Source of the DNA: Phytopythium helicoides
Lineage: Eukaryota > Oomycota > Peronosporomycetes > Pythiales > Pythiaceae
Reading direction: 5' to 3'
NCBI GenBank assembly: GCA_024867545.1
Contig: JANFNE010000041.1
Coordinates: 1-64,000, forward strand
DNA: 64,000 nt
A model generated the notes under the pieces. It saw only the letters and a list, made by a program, of their open reading frames with translations. It did no database searches and was not told the DNA's origin. The position numbers were made by a program, and so were the translations under genes. Shown here piece by piece: positions 1 to 9,605 of the stretch (positions are counted from its first letter, which is position 1; the number at the start of each line of letters is the position of its first letter).

Positions 1-35
1 GTGTCGTACCCCCATCGTACCCCCATCGTACCCCC
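1..35. repeat. Short tandem repeat at window edge
   Basis: Three head-to-tail copies of an 11-bp unit close to ATCGTACCCCC lie about 70 bp upstream of the methyltransferase start. Nothing more can be said from this edge. Confidence 0.6.
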
Positions 36-107
36 GCGAGTCGTTGCCGCCGCCCAATCTTCCATTTCCGCATTGGGTGCGCCGGCCGAGGCGAGAGGTC
101 CGCGACG

Positions 108-808
108 ATGGCGCAGTACGGCAAGGCGAGCTACTGGGACGAGCGCTACACCAAGTGAGTGGCTGGCTGGCTGTGTGCTGCGGCTTTGTGCGAAGTTTCG
201 CGCTCTGACGCTCGCTGGGTGCGTCGGGAAGGGACTCGGAGCAGTTCGACTGGTACCAGCGCTACGGCGGGCTCAAGGAGCTGCTGAACCAGTACGTCAA
301 GAAGTCGGACGCGGTGCTCATGGCGGGCGCGGGCAACTCGCGGCTGTCGGAGGAGATGGTCAACGACGGCTACCAGAAGATCATGAACGTGGACGTGTCG
401 GAGATCGTGGTCAAGCAGATGCAGGCCAAGTACGGCGACCAGGTCGAGCAGCTCCAGTGGCAGAAGATGAACGTCTGCTCGCTCGAGTTTGCAGACGAGA
501 CCTACGACGCCATCGTCGACAAGGGCACCATGGACTCGATCCTGTGCGGAGAGGGATCCACGGCCAACGTCGGCAAGATGTGCCAGGAGGTGCACCGCGT
601 GCTCAAGCCCAACGGCGTATACTTCATCGTCTCGTACGGCGTGCCCGACAACCGACTCAGCTACCTCGAGAACAAGGAGCTTCAGTGGAAGGTCACGGTG
701 CACACGGTGCCCAAGCCCACGGTCAGCGCCGTGCAGGTCTCGGAGGCCGACGCCAACGCCGTGCACTACATCTACGTCTGCCAGAAGGGCGTCAAGCTCG
801 ACGCCTGA
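108..808 (+). CDS. Class I SAM methyltransferase, eEF1A lysine methyltransferase-like (EEF1AKMT4/METTL13 N-domain type)
   Basis: Two exons: 108-154 and 232-808, with a 77-bp GTGAGT..AG intron (155-231), giving 207 residues. The N-terminus (YGKASYWDERYTK, then EQFDWYQRY) matches the 'YWdxRY...fDWy' opening of the EEF1AKMT4/METTL13 family, which methylates lysines of elongation factor eEF1A in the cytosol. Motif I is AGAGNS (family consensus GxGNS), followed by the acidic MNVDVSEIVV strand that contacts SAM, then DAIVDKGTMDSIL, where family members have D/EKGTLDA. The length is typical of a single-domain member. The start is the first ATG, and exon 1 joins in frame. The Gly-to-Ala change at the start of motif I is minor. 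Substrate is inferred from family resemblance only. Confidence 0.85.
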
Positions 809-1052
809 GCCGTCCCGACGCACTGCATGTCCGGCCGGTGCCTATCTATCGCACTCCGTAGTGAAACACTTAGTTAAGCACAGGTAGAGCTCAACTCTTT
901 CGTTGCCGCTTCGTTCGTTGCACACTGCCGTCTGATGCACTTCAATCATTGACGGCTGCAATCCTGTCTATACCTATTAGCATGGTTGGCGCAAAATCAT
1001 CAGGTTCTCGCGCCTTGATATACTCCTGCTTTACTTTTGCGGCGGCAGCCTC

Positions 1053-1534
1053 ATGACCAAGGCCTTCAAAAATATGTTGAGCCAACGAGCTGGCAATCTG
1101 CAGCCTGCAGCTGACGACTCGATTGAAGAGGATTCGCCTTCCAATCTTGCTGTAGCTAGCTCGAGGTCCAGCTTTATTGGAAAGAATAGCAGCTACCCGA
1201 TAGGCAAACCAGGCGCCAGCACCAAATTGGATGGCAGTGATGGCATCAACTCCAACGTGGCGAATTTCTTGCGTGGTAGCATGATGGTAAGGTTGAAGTA
1301 AAACTCGCCGAGAATAAGGATATGCTCAATAGGAAAAGTCGTAGGACCTCGACACGCCCGAAGGTGCGTTTTGCCAATGCAAACAAAACAACGGGAATAG
1401 CGCGTGCAATTAGCCTAACAAGAGGACTGCATTCGTTTTTGTTGAGAGATGGCAGCGATCCAGAGTTGTCATTATCAACACATGGAACGTCAACTGGACG
1501 TGGCAACAATGTGCCTGGGGAGATCCCAAACTAA
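1053..1534 (+). pseudogene. Possible frameshifted gene relic, unrecognised
   Basis: An ATG-started frame (1053-1301) encodes a Ser/Asn-rich segment ending in a stop near 1301. A second frame, open from about 1287, continues to a stop at 1532-1534 with similar composition (Ser/Thr/Arg-rich, RRTSTRPKVRFANANK). A one-base shift near 1285-1295 would join them into about 160 residues. A 34-nt intron with GT/AG ends could be drawn there but is too short to be credible. No domain is recognised. It may be the truncated 5' end of a lost gene or chance coding. Confidence 0.25.
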
Positions 1535-2330
1535 AATGATCCCAGGAAAATTCAAGACACCGGTGTTACCAGCACTCACAAAACAGAAACGAGATCCCAC
1601 GAAGCAGGCTCACTCCATCCACCTCCATGACTGTAAAGCCGTCCTCTCATAGCGGCCAAGAACTCCGACTTGGTAAGAACGCCGCCACAGGATCCTGCTC
1701 GCATTTTCCTGTCAAGCCAAAATTGCGTGAGAAAATGCAATACATAAGGTAAAGAAGGATGTGAGCACAATCACTAAACAAATCGTGCAGCTAGTTTGCG
1801 AGTGGAGGTTTGGCCGGCGGGCACGTGCCGTATCCCAAGATTGGCGTGGTGGGTCTTCGAGTTCTAAGGTCGAGCGAGCTGAAGCGGCTCATCCATCGGC
1901 CGTCCATTTGCCACCGAGGAAACTCCTTCTTTCTAGAAATATGTAATGTTGTAATCCACCGATCTCTGCCAAAAACAGTTCGCGACAGTAGTGATGCCGT
2001 CGCGATACATTGCACTTGATTCCGCCGAAGCGAATTGGTTTCATTGCTGTTTCGACGGACTTCGACATGAGATTGATCAATGCTGTCCTTGTTGAGGAGG
2101 TTGACTGAAATAGAATCGGTTACCTTCTAAGTCAAGTCGCGTTGCCACCCTCGATTCATGCCGTGACATTATGATTGGAATTGTGTCATCCGGGGCGGTT
2201 GCACTCTCACGCCGATCGCCGTTTTCGTGATCGAAATAGTCTCGATGATCCAAGTCGGTTGCGTACTGGAGTCTCCTTCACGTCGGATGCTGCATTGTTA
2301 CATCGCCCAAGTCGCCGCTTTGCTACTCTC
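1535..2330. other. Upstream region of channel gene 1
   Basis: About 0.8 kb without a supportable gene. The last ~130 bp before the ATG at 2331 can be aligned with the sequence upstream of paralogue 2 (before 58299 on the minus strand). One indel in that stretch is not a multiple of three, so it reads better as conserved leader than as coding sequence. Confidence 0.5.
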
Positions 2331-5300
2331 ATGGAAACGAGACCAGTGCCAATCGGGCGACGACACTCAACACTCGATGGAGCGAGTGCGTCAAAGCTGC
2401 AGCCAATTAACGAGCCGCCGGAGAAGGACGTAGCCGAGATCGATGATTCCAATGAGCAATTGGCGAGCCGACTGGTTCGTAGATTGAGTACTAGAGGGTC
2501 CACGGGATCCATCTTCCTGCGCAACGGGCGAAAGAAATCAGTTGGGGAAGGGCATGCTCTCGCTCAGGAGAACAAGGCGGAAGCAAGTGTTACGGATATA
2601 CCTTCACGTTACGAGGAGATGGTGGAGCGATTCCAGGTTCGTCAGCTGCAGCGCACGCCTTCTGCTGCAACGGATGCGTCCGAGCCAAGGAGGATGGGAA
2701 TGGATGCAGCAACAACAACCCGGGAGCCCGGAGGACTGAGTGAGAGAAGCAACGTGTCGCCGTTCCGAATCCCCTTGACGGCACGTCGGAACACATCTGT
2801 GTCGTCTCAACATGACCACGCCAGTAACAGGTACCAAATCAACTCGGAGAGAGCTGGTGCTGCTGCAACAGACAGAACCTCCTCAAGTTCAGTCATCTCT
2901 GGACAGGGTATCGATACTCCTGAAAATACCCACCAGACTCATTTTGTGCAGTACAGCTGGGGCGACCATGCCAGAGATACCCTACATCGTGCAATCCGAT
3001 CGATCAAAACACCCATTTCTCCCTTCTCAACATTCTCGCAGCTACGCTATGCGATCCTGTTTGTGGCTACCGCCATCTATCTGCTACACTTCCCGGTCGA
3101 GCTGGCATTTCCCGATACTGTACTTGGTAGGAAGATCAGCATCGCCTTGTCAGTGTTTTTCGGCCTTGATGCGGTGCTGGAGATGAACACATCCTACGTC
3201 ACCAAGTCGGGGTCGTTGGTGACGTCTCGACCAAAGATCATGATCCATTACATCAAGTATCGCCTCCTGATCGATCTGGTGTCCTCACTTCCATTGGATG
3301 CAATCTTCGAGCGTCACGTTGACGAGAGTCACGAAGCCTCCTCCACTTCCTCCTCGTGGGGTTACATCATGTACATCTCCCGCCTCGAGCGACTTTGGAT
3401 TATCGTTCGGCTCGTGAGACTTGTGTGGCAGCTTCGTGTGAACGAGTCCGCCAACACAATCTGGGCGTGGGCGTTGTACTCGCGATATTCGCATTTGTTG
3501 CGTATCGTGTGGATTATCCTGCTGGTTCTTGTCATTGCGCACTACATTGCCTGCATCTGGGCGATCCTCACGGCCGATTCGTCGTTGAGTAGTAGTAGTT
3601 CGTGGTCGGAAGAATATGCCTACAGCTTCTATACTGCACTCCAACTTCTCCAGGGTCAAGGTATTCCTACTGACTCGGCGGCACAAAACATCTTTGCGTC
3701 CTTCTCGATTCTACTAGGGTCATTGGTGCTCGCCACCGTGTTCGGTCACGTCGCGATTCTTGTTGCCAACTTCAATGCGACCATCACGAACTACCAACGC
3801 AAGATGGAGGGCGTCTTCGCTGTGATGACCAAGATGCGTCTCCCGACTCTGCTTCGTGAGCGTATCCATCTGTACTACGAACATCTATGGAACGAGTATG
3901 AATGCCTGGACGGCGAGATTGTGCAATTCACCAAGGAACTATCGCACTCGCTAGAGCTCGAGGTGGTGCTATTCAAGTATATGGAAGTCGTCATGCACAT
4001 TCCTTTCTTCACGGACTGCACACCTGACTTCCAGAAGCAACTGCTATTGAGCCTTCAAGTCCGCGTGTACCTGCCAGACGACTTCATCATGCGTCATGGC
4101 GAAGTTGGTGACGAGTTTTATATTGTGAATCGAGGCTACTGTGAACTTGTTGGTGAGCCAAACACTTTCGAACGCATAACAGGGCGATCGCTCGTGGGGA
4201 GCACGATGGAGAAGCAAAGGCGATACGGACGACGGAGGTCGTCAAATATCTCCACAACCACAACCGATCGTGACATCAAATCAACATTTGACCTTGATCG
4301 AGAGCAATGGGAACGAGTCAAGGCAACAACATACAACACGAAACATTCGGCATCATACCTTTGTCAGCAAGCCGTCATCATGAGAGGACAAGCATTCGGT
4401 GATCTCGCATTACTCATGAATTACCCCTGTTCAGCCAATGTCCGTGCAATCACCAACGTCGAGATGTGTGTACTCAGCCGCAAGAGCTTTCAAACCATAC
4501 TCGCTCGCTACTCAGAGGATCGAAGGCGAGTAGTTCTTGGGATGCTTACGTCTTACCTGGAAAACTGCGAGAAAAACAAACTCCCATGTCCATTGCTTGA
4601 CACCGTTCGTTCTGTGTTCGTCCCAAGTGTTGTGAGTTCACTCACTGCTGCCGAAGCTGCTGAGCGGGTGTATCGTGCCATCGACGCCGATCTGCGAGAT
4701 ACGTCGATCAAGTATGGAATCAACGAGATGACCAGGGACCGACTTGTGCAACTTCGGGATCAGCGGCGTCGAGAGGCAAAAGCCGCAGAGACCAAAACAA
4801 CTTCGACTGCATCTAATGACCACCCTCCACATCCGAGCAATTTGGGGAAATCGAACTCACACTGTAATGCAAACAAACACTGCACGCACCATCAACCCCC
4901 AGCAGCTATTCATTCATCAGGTGGATGCTCTACTCATGACTCGGAGATCACGGCTCGACTGAAGGAGATAGAAGAGCGAGAATTGGCCATCCAGGCAGTG
5001 TTACGGGAGCTCGATGAGTCGCTGATTGAGATGCAGGAGGTGCGAGCCGCCGAGCAAGCGCGATTTGCAGAGTATTTTGCACGAGAAACCACGTCCACTT
5101 CCACTCAAACAGATGAGAGCGCGTTCAGAGCAATTCCACCTCCACGTCCAACGAAGAAGCCTCGTTGGGTCCGTGGCAAGTCGCAGCCGCAGCTTCAGAT
5201 CATGGCTGACATGGCTCAAGTTGACGAGAGTCAGCAGTCTGATCAAGGCAAACTACGAGGCATGGGTCGCTTTCAAGCGAAGCCTGCTAGGAAAATGACT

Positions 5301-5936
5301 CGCCAGCGTAGTCATTCCGTGATCGTATCTTCTAGTAATGACCCTGACCTCGTAGCTGAGAGTCCAGCAGTTTTCAGCATCCCAACAACAGCGGTGTCAG
5401 CGAAGCCACTGTTCCAACGCATGGGGACATTTGTCCGTTTGGGCCAAGCGACTCCTGCAGCCACCGAGTCTCCAACTCGCTATGCAGACAAGCTTTTCAA
5501 CCAAAAGAAGGTCCCTGAACATAGTATGGCTGTTCAGGACGGTGCATACAAGGTTCGCAGGGGAGGTACCGCGGAATGGCCTTGTGGAGACATCGAAGAA
5601 GGCGAAAATACTCAAGAGAACCCTGACAACGCAGAGAAACTTGCAGAGCGCCTCCAGATACCCCGGAAGCTGATTCGACTTGGTTTGCGCCGGTCGATGA
5701 GCACCTTGGTGAACGCGGATGAGGGGCGCTCGGGCAGCATTCTGAAAGCCATGGGATCTATCGTCGGTCTCATGGACAGCAGCTCCTTGCCGCCGGAGGA
5801 GTCGCCAACCAAGTACGCGGACGCGCTGTACCAGTACTCACAACGGCGATTAAGCCTCGACGCGTCCGAGCAGTTTGCCACCGTGCTCGAGCGCGACACA
5901 GATACACCAGCACATGGTCGCCGGGGATCCAAGTGA
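2331..5936 (+). CDS. EAG/CNG-type voltage-sensing cation channel, paralogue 1
   Basis: A 1201-residue protein. A disordered basic N-terminus is followed by six membrane segments: S1 near YAILFVATAIYLL, an S4 with spaced arginines (RLERLWIIVRLVRLVWQLR), a pore and S6. Then comes the CNG/HCN-type C-linker and a cyclic-nucleotide-binding-homology domain (CNBHD) interrupted by a ~90-residue Ser/Thr insert. The pore filter position reads LLQGQG (Q441-G-Q-G444) instead of GYG or GET. The phosphate-binding cassette (FGDLALL..CSANVRA, residues ~689-703) lacks the phosphate-binding Arg and resembles KCNH/EAG domains, which do not bind cyclic nucleotides. The C-terminal tail carries two related modules ending in ESPTRYAD and ESPTKYAD. 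The frame is open upstream to 2175 but has no ATG there; ATG 2331 aligns with the paralogue's MDIDRP start at 58299. Ion selectivity is unknown. Confidence 0.9.
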   Translation: METRPVPIGRRHSTLDGASASKLQPINEPPEKDVAEIDDSNEQLASRLVRRLSTRGSTGSIFLRNGRKKSVGEGHALAQENKAEASVTDIPSRYEEMVERFQVRQLQRTPSAATDASEPRRMGMDAATTTREPGGLSERSNVSPFRIPLTARRNTSVSSQHDHASNRYQINSERAGAAATDRTSSSSVISGQGIDTPENTHQTHFVQYSWGDHARDTLHRAIRSIKTPISPFSTFSQLRYAILFVATAIYLLHFPVELAFPDTVLGRKISIALSVFFGLDAVLEMNTSYVTKSGSLVTSRPKIMIHYIKYRLLIDLVSSLPLDAIFERHVDESHEASSTSSSWGYIMYISRLERLWIIVRLVRLVWQLRVNESANTIWAWALYSRYSHLLRIVWIILLVLVIAHYIACIWAILTADSSLSSSSSWSEEYAYSFYTALQLLQGQGIPTDSAAQNIFASFSILLGSLVLATVFGHVAILVANFNATITNYQRKMEGVFAVMTKMRLPTLLRERIHLYYEHLWNEYECLDGEIVQFTKELSHSLELEVVLFKYMEVVMHIPFFTDCTPDFQKQLLLSLQVRVYLPDDFIMRHGEVGDEFYIVNRGYCELVGEPNTFERITGRSLVGSTMEKQRRYGRRRSSNISTTTTDRDIKSTFDLDREQWERVKATTYNTKHSASYLCQQAVIMRGQAFGDLALLMNYPCSANVRAITNVEMCVLSRKSFQTILARYSEDRRRVVLGMLTSYLENCEKNKLPCPLLDTVRSVFVPSVVSSLTAAEAAERVYRAIDADLRDTSIKYGINEMTRDRLVQLRDQRRREAKAAETKTTSTASNDHPPHPSNLGKSNSHCNANKHCTHHQPPAAIHSSGGCSTHDSEITARLKEIEERELAIQAVLRELDESLIEMQEVRAAEQARFAEYFARETTSTSTQTDESAFRAIPPPRPTKKPRWVRGKSQPQLQIMADMAQVDESQQSDQGKLRGMGRFQAKPARKMTRQRSHSVIVSSSNDPDLVAESPAVFSIPTTAVSAKPLFQRMGTFVRLGQATPAATESPTRYADKLFNQKKVPEHSMAVQDGAYKVRRGGTAEWPCGDIEEGENTQENPDNAEKLAERLQIPRKLIRLGLRRSMSTLVNADEGRSGSILKAMGSIVGLMDSSSLPPEESPTKYADALYQYSQRRLSLDASEQFATVLERDTDTPAHGRRGSK

Positions 5937-6441
5937 TGTGCTGAAGCGAGGATATGAGCGTGCAATAGCGAATATGACGCGCTCATGCAACCCTGACGAC
6001 TGCCTAATGAATGGCCGGGGTACCCGGCATTGGCGCTGTGGTAGATGGCCACAAAACCCTCCATTTCTACATTCACCCTTCTCAGCCCAACGATCGACAT
6101 AAGCTCTCACTCAACCGGAAATGTGGCAAGGAGACGTGAAGCTAAATAAACCTGTCGTTACGGTACTGCCCCAATTGACAAGCTGGCAGCGCAGTTCATC
6201 AGCTTCAAGCAGGTTGCGCGATGCCCTCCCCCAGCGATGACAACAGCACTGCATTGACACTTCATATTGCTTGTTGAAGATGCCATAGGAAGGATCTCCA
6301 GAGCTCCATCATGAGCCATGGCAAGCTAGTAAAGCGGCCTTTGCAAGCTCTGCCTGGATACACGTAAACGGGCATGAACTGCTTTCGCAACTCGTCGAGG
6401 TCGGTCCAAGACAACACTTGTAGCTGGTCCGACGTCAGGCG
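5937..6441. other. Intergenic, channel gene 1 to Fanzor
   Basis: No host gene seen. From about 6384 to the Fanzor ATG there is a further open frame that continues past 6444 into a strongly basic stretch; see the Fanzor entry. The left boundary of any element carrying Fanzor was not identified. Confidence 0.4.
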
Positions 6442-8385
6442 ATGCTAGATCTAAAAGGAAGAAGCGCAGTGCAGAACCACGCAAGAGTCAGTCAAAGAGG
6501 CGACGAGCCGAAGTCGAAGCTCGTGACGCAGCTAACGCAATCCTCGCTTGTGTGCGTCAAGACGTCTCTCAAGGCGTTTTGCAAGAGCGATGAGGCCATG
6601 ACTTTGCCGTGGGAGTCCGTGCTGGCGGATATGGATCAGACCGTGTTGGAGGCGTACGTCCTCGCCAACATCCACGCCGTGCGTATGTGTCAGCTGGGCG
6701 ATGCAGTGGAGCCACTCAACCAGGTCTTCTTCTACAGATGCCTATCGTGTGTTTGCAACGCCAACTCCACACTCGGGTCTCCTGCATTCCAGCAATCAGT
6801 CACGCTGTACAACACTTGGCGAGGTGAGGACGCTCGACGTGCAAGCAACCGGCAGATTACCGCTGGGTGGCAGCAGAACGCAGCCCAAATGATGGCCACT
6901 AACACCAAGAACGCGATCGTAGGCAACTTCTATCGTCGCTTCCACCGTCACATCAAGCGGGTCTACGACTTGAATGGTGCTGTCGCCTACGTCATGATCA
7001 AGAGCATCCTGGACCCTGTCTACAACGGCAACGATACCGAGGTGCAGGCTTGGCGAGAGCAGATCCCGCGCAACGAGAGCGGCTACTTGTCCGACGAGGC
7101 TAACAGATTGCTTCCTCTCACCTACATGATTCTAACCGACATTGAGGAGAGGAATCGGCGATTTCAGCATCGACAGGACATCCCAGAGGTCGGCACGTTC
7201 AGTCTCCTGCCGACAAAGAATGGGTTCAAGTGCTCGCACTTCAAGATGTGCAAGACGGCGCTCCGCAGCCTACTTCTACGTGCTGGTGTTCGCGTGCCTC
7301 CTTTAGGCGACGATTGGAATGCTGTCGCAGACGAATGGTGGCACAGTCTCTTCAATATCGAGAAGTTTGAAACAGCCAACAAGAAGTTCGCAGGAGAGAT
7401 CGTGACGGACGGAAAGGCTGTCAGCATCGTCATGCGGAAAACTCATCCGGCGACAGACCGCCCACTTAGGGAAGAAGACTACGATGTCATGTGGGGCCTA
7501 GATCCTGGCAGACGAGATCTGTTTGTAGCAACCAACCAGGACGGCGAGACTATCCACTGTTCTACTCGTGAGTTCTACGAGGATGCTCGCTACCACAAGA
7601 GCAACCAGAAGATAGCTTGCTGGAAGGAGCGGCGTCCCGACATTTTGGCGGCCGAGCGTCAGATGCCATCGAAGAAGACCGCGTCGCTCGAGCTGCTGGA
7701 AACGTACACACGATACGTTATTCCACGTATGGAAAACCTGCTAGGATTTTCACGGACGAAGGGATTCCGCAACCTGCGTTTTGGACGGTACATCTTTGCG
7801 CAGAAGAAGCTACATGAACTCTGCCGGAGACTGACCCAGCAAGCAGGCAGGCGAACGGTGGTTGGATTTGGAGATTGGAGCAAAACCGATTACTCTGGAC
7901 TCATCAAGAAGTGCCCCGCGGGGCCGATCAAGAGACTCGAGCACACATTGAGAATCTACTGTCGTGTACAACCAATTGATGAGTTTCGCACCAGCAAGCT
8001 TCACTCACGTTGCCACCGGCAGCTAGAATACCAGTACAGTCTCCGACTCTGCAAGGTCAAGAACAGCACGGACAAGGAATGGCGGACGTGCAAGGTTTAT
8101 AGTGTGCTCCATTGTCGATCCAATGGCTGTTTTGGTACTACTGTGAACCGCGACGTCAACGCCTCGAAGAACATGCTCATGCTCCTCTCCGTGGTCAACC
8201 AAGACCTACCGTTTTTTGCCGAGCGCCAACTTAACACATCAGGGGCCACTCAGCGTTGCCCGCAGATAGCACTGTATACTCCGGCATTGTTGCATTTTCA
8301 CTGGGTTCCATTCCCAGTCATCGTCTTTTATCGTAGGATGCCGGGCGTACCACAGCCATACCCGCGAGCCGAAGGCGAGTGCTAG
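6442..8385 (+). CDS. Fanzor: eukaryotic TnpB-like (OMEGA) RNA-guided nuclease
   Basis: A 647-residue ORF. The C-terminal half carries the split RuvC-like nuclease of TnpB/Fanzor proteins: GLDPGRRDLF with Asp354, VVGFGDWS, DEFRTSK with Glu515 (the rearranged glutamate seen in Fanzors), a zinc ribbon, and NRDVNASKN with Asp571. Fanzors use a guide RNA encoded at the 3' side of the gene to cut DNA and usually travel inside transposons. Oddities: the first zinc-ribbon knuckle reads SKLHSRCH where family members have Cys-x2-Cys, so one ligand is His. A basic, NLS-like segment (RSKRKKRSAEPRK) lies in another frame (codons from 6444 to a stop near 6590), suggesting the true N-terminus is out of frame by one base. 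A MULE sits 96 bp after the stop. Core call strong; N-terminus and activity uncertain. Confidence 0.85.
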   Translation: MLDLKGRSAVQNHARVSQRGDEPKSKLVTQLTQSSLVCVKTSLKAFCKSDEAMTLPWESVLADMDQTVLEAYVLANIHAVRMCQLGDAVEPLNQVFFYRCLSCVCNANSTLGSPAFQQSVTLYNTWRGEDARRASNRQITAGWQQNAAQMMATNTKNAIVGNFYRRFHRHIKRVYDLNGAVAYVMIKSILDPVYNGNDTEVQAWREQIPRNESGYLSDEANRLLPLTYMILTDIEERNRRFQHRQDIPEVGTFSLLPTKNGFKCSHFKMCKTALRSLLLRAGVRVPPLGDDWNAVADEWWHSLFNIEKFETANKKFAGEIVTDGKAVSIVMRKTHPATDRPLREEDYDVMWGLDPGRRDLFVATNQDGETIHCSTREFYEDARYHKSNQKIACWKERRPDILAAERQMPSKKTASLELLETYTRYVIPRMENLLGFSRTKGFRNLRFGRYIFAQKKLHELCRRLTQQAGRRTVVGFGDWSKTDYSGLIKKCPAGPIKRLEHTLRIYCRVQPIDEFRTSKLHSRCHRQLEYQYSLRLCKVKNSTDKEWRTCKVYSVLHCRSNGCFGTTVNRDVNASKNMLMLLSVVNQDLPFFAERQLNTSGATQRCPQIALYTPALLHFHWVPFPVIVFYRRMPGVPQPYPRAEGEC

Positions 8386-8481
8386 CAATTCTCCTGGCTT
8401 CTTGAGTGCCGCACCAATAATGTGCATGCTATGCTTATGAAAATGCTCAGTAGTGCCCGTCTCGAAGAGCCTTTCGGGGCG
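8386..8481 (+). other. 3' flank of Fanzor, candidate guide-RNA region, cut by MULE
   Basis: In Fanzor/TnpB systems the guide RNA spans the 3' end of the gene and the element's right end. Here that stretch is interrupted at 8481 by the MULE and resumes at 28861 beyond it. The continuation contains a small GC-rich inverted repeat (ACACTCCGGTGCGCAGTGTG). This is positional inference; no guide scaffold was demonstrated. Confidence 0.3.
8471..8481. repeat. MULE target-site duplication, left (11 bp)
   Basis: CTTTCGGGGCG directly precedes the left terminal inverted repeat and recurs at 28850-28860 directly after the right one. MULEs make 9-11-bp duplications. Confidence 0.93.
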
Positions 8482-8583
8482 GGAGAAACTATGGAGCTCC
8501 AGCTTGGGAGCTCCAGGTTGCAGTGACAGGCCAGTATCTACAGTACATACATTATAAAAATTACTAAAATAGCTATTTTGAAA
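8482..8583 (+). repeat. MULE terminal inverted repeat, left
   Basis: Starts GGAGAAACTATGG and matches the reverse complement of 28748-28849 with one mismatch near the inner end. It contains two copies of the palindrome GGAGCTCC separated by AGCTTG, so the tip can itself fold. Confidence 0.93.
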
Positions 8584-8691
8584 ATTCTACACCCGCGAAT
8601 TTTCACAGTCGAAAATGCACACTGAATATTCTCCATTTGAAGACGAACCTGGCAGCAAAAGGGTGAAGGGAGCAGTAGACACAATGTAAAC

Positions 8692-9288
8692 ATGCAGCTG
8701 ACTAGCAAGTCTTCCGAGTACACCATCGAACCCCTACCACTGGCTGAGTATGAGAGTTTCACAGCAGCGGAGTCCGCACTTCACACTTGAAATTTACATC
8801 ATGGAATTGACGTGAGTCGAGGTCAAAACAAGAAAGTCAATGGAGTAATTTGGCAGAGAGACTATACTTGCGATAGATATGGCACCTCCAAGAACACACG
8901 AAGTTTAACAGACAGTGAACGAGTAAGGGTAAACCGTGGTTCCAGACGAATTGGGTGTACAATGAGGATTCGATTGGAAGCTGTCAATCGCAATCAACCT
9001 GATGGACCATGGAAAGTGGTTCACTTGCAGTCCCACATTCACAATCATCCACAGTCACAAGATATCAGAGTGCATCCTGGGCATCGGAAACGATACGCTG
9101 AGCAGAAATCGGTTGGCTCTCTAACAGTACAAGAGGCAATACATGCCCAGTCTGCCGCCGGAATTGCACCAGCAAATGTGATTGGCTACGCTTCAAAATG
9201 CCGATTATAATACTCTCATGCTACCAAAAGACATCGCAAATGCAAAGCATGCTAAGCGTCGAGAAGAACTGTCGACAAAAACTCCAAC
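8692..9288 (+). pseudogene. MULE transposase, 5' fragment
   Basis: From ATG 8692 the frame encodes ~32 residues, meets a TGA near 8788, then continues in the same frame with a FAR1/WRKY-GCM1-like zinc-binding N-terminal domain (CDRYG..., RRIGCTMRIR, HIHNHP). A frame change near 9190 leads into ANAKHAKRREELSTKTPT, cut by gypsy element 1. The domain type is usual for DNA-binding N-termini of MULE transposases. The gene cannot be expressed: one nonsense change, several frameshifts and two insertions. Segments 17764-18476 and 27111-27830 continue it. Confidence 0.85.
9284..9288. repeat. Target-site duplication of gypsy element 1, left
   Basis: CCAAC precedes the LTR start TGTAACGGGG and recurs at 17759-17763 after the 3' LTR. 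Removing the element and one copy restores continuity of the MULE transposase (..TKTPT|NALFDK..). Confidence 0.95.
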
Positions 9289-9605
9289 TGTAACGGGGTT
9301 ACACGGGTACGTACCCATGGGTACGGCCCATGGCTACACTGGGTTGTGTACCCATTGCCCTCCGGCTAAGTACGAGCCGGAGGTTGAGTGGCTCTCATGA
9401 GCCTTGCATACTTTAGTCAAGTAGTTTTGCATTGTGTGTTGTAGGAACCACCCATTTCATGAACACTCTAATGCATACATTAATACAGTCTCCATTTTGC
9501 CTCAAACGGCACACGTGTATTTGGTTACTTGTTAACCTATACTAAAAGCAAGTCAAACTTGCATTGCACGCTTCCTCGTGCCGAAGTGCTGTGTGACCCG
9601 TCACA
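9289..9605 (+). repeat. 5' LTR, gypsy element 1
   Basis: 317 bp from TGTAACGG to GTCACA. It contains a perfect 9-bp hairpin, CCTCCGGCT/AGCCGGAGG (9359-9383), and palindromes GGGTACGTACCC and CCATGG. It differs from element 2's LTRs at two visible sites (GGGTACGG/GGGTGCGG and ACACTCTAA/ACACTTTAA). Confidence 0.95.

Noticed and set aside
146..823. Long open frame on the minus strand across the methyltransferase
   Set aside because: It mirrors the GC-rich codons of a real gene with recognisable motifs and a clean intron; no domain on the minus strand.
1284..1318. 34-nt intron joining the two small frames near 1.3 kb
   Set aside because: GT and AG are present but 34 nt is well below the 60-77-bp introns seen in this window.
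2175..2330. N-terminal extension of channel 1 from an in-frame TTG
   Set aside because: No ATG before 2331; phase is not conserved with the paralogue further upstream, and both paralogues have an ATG at the aligned position.
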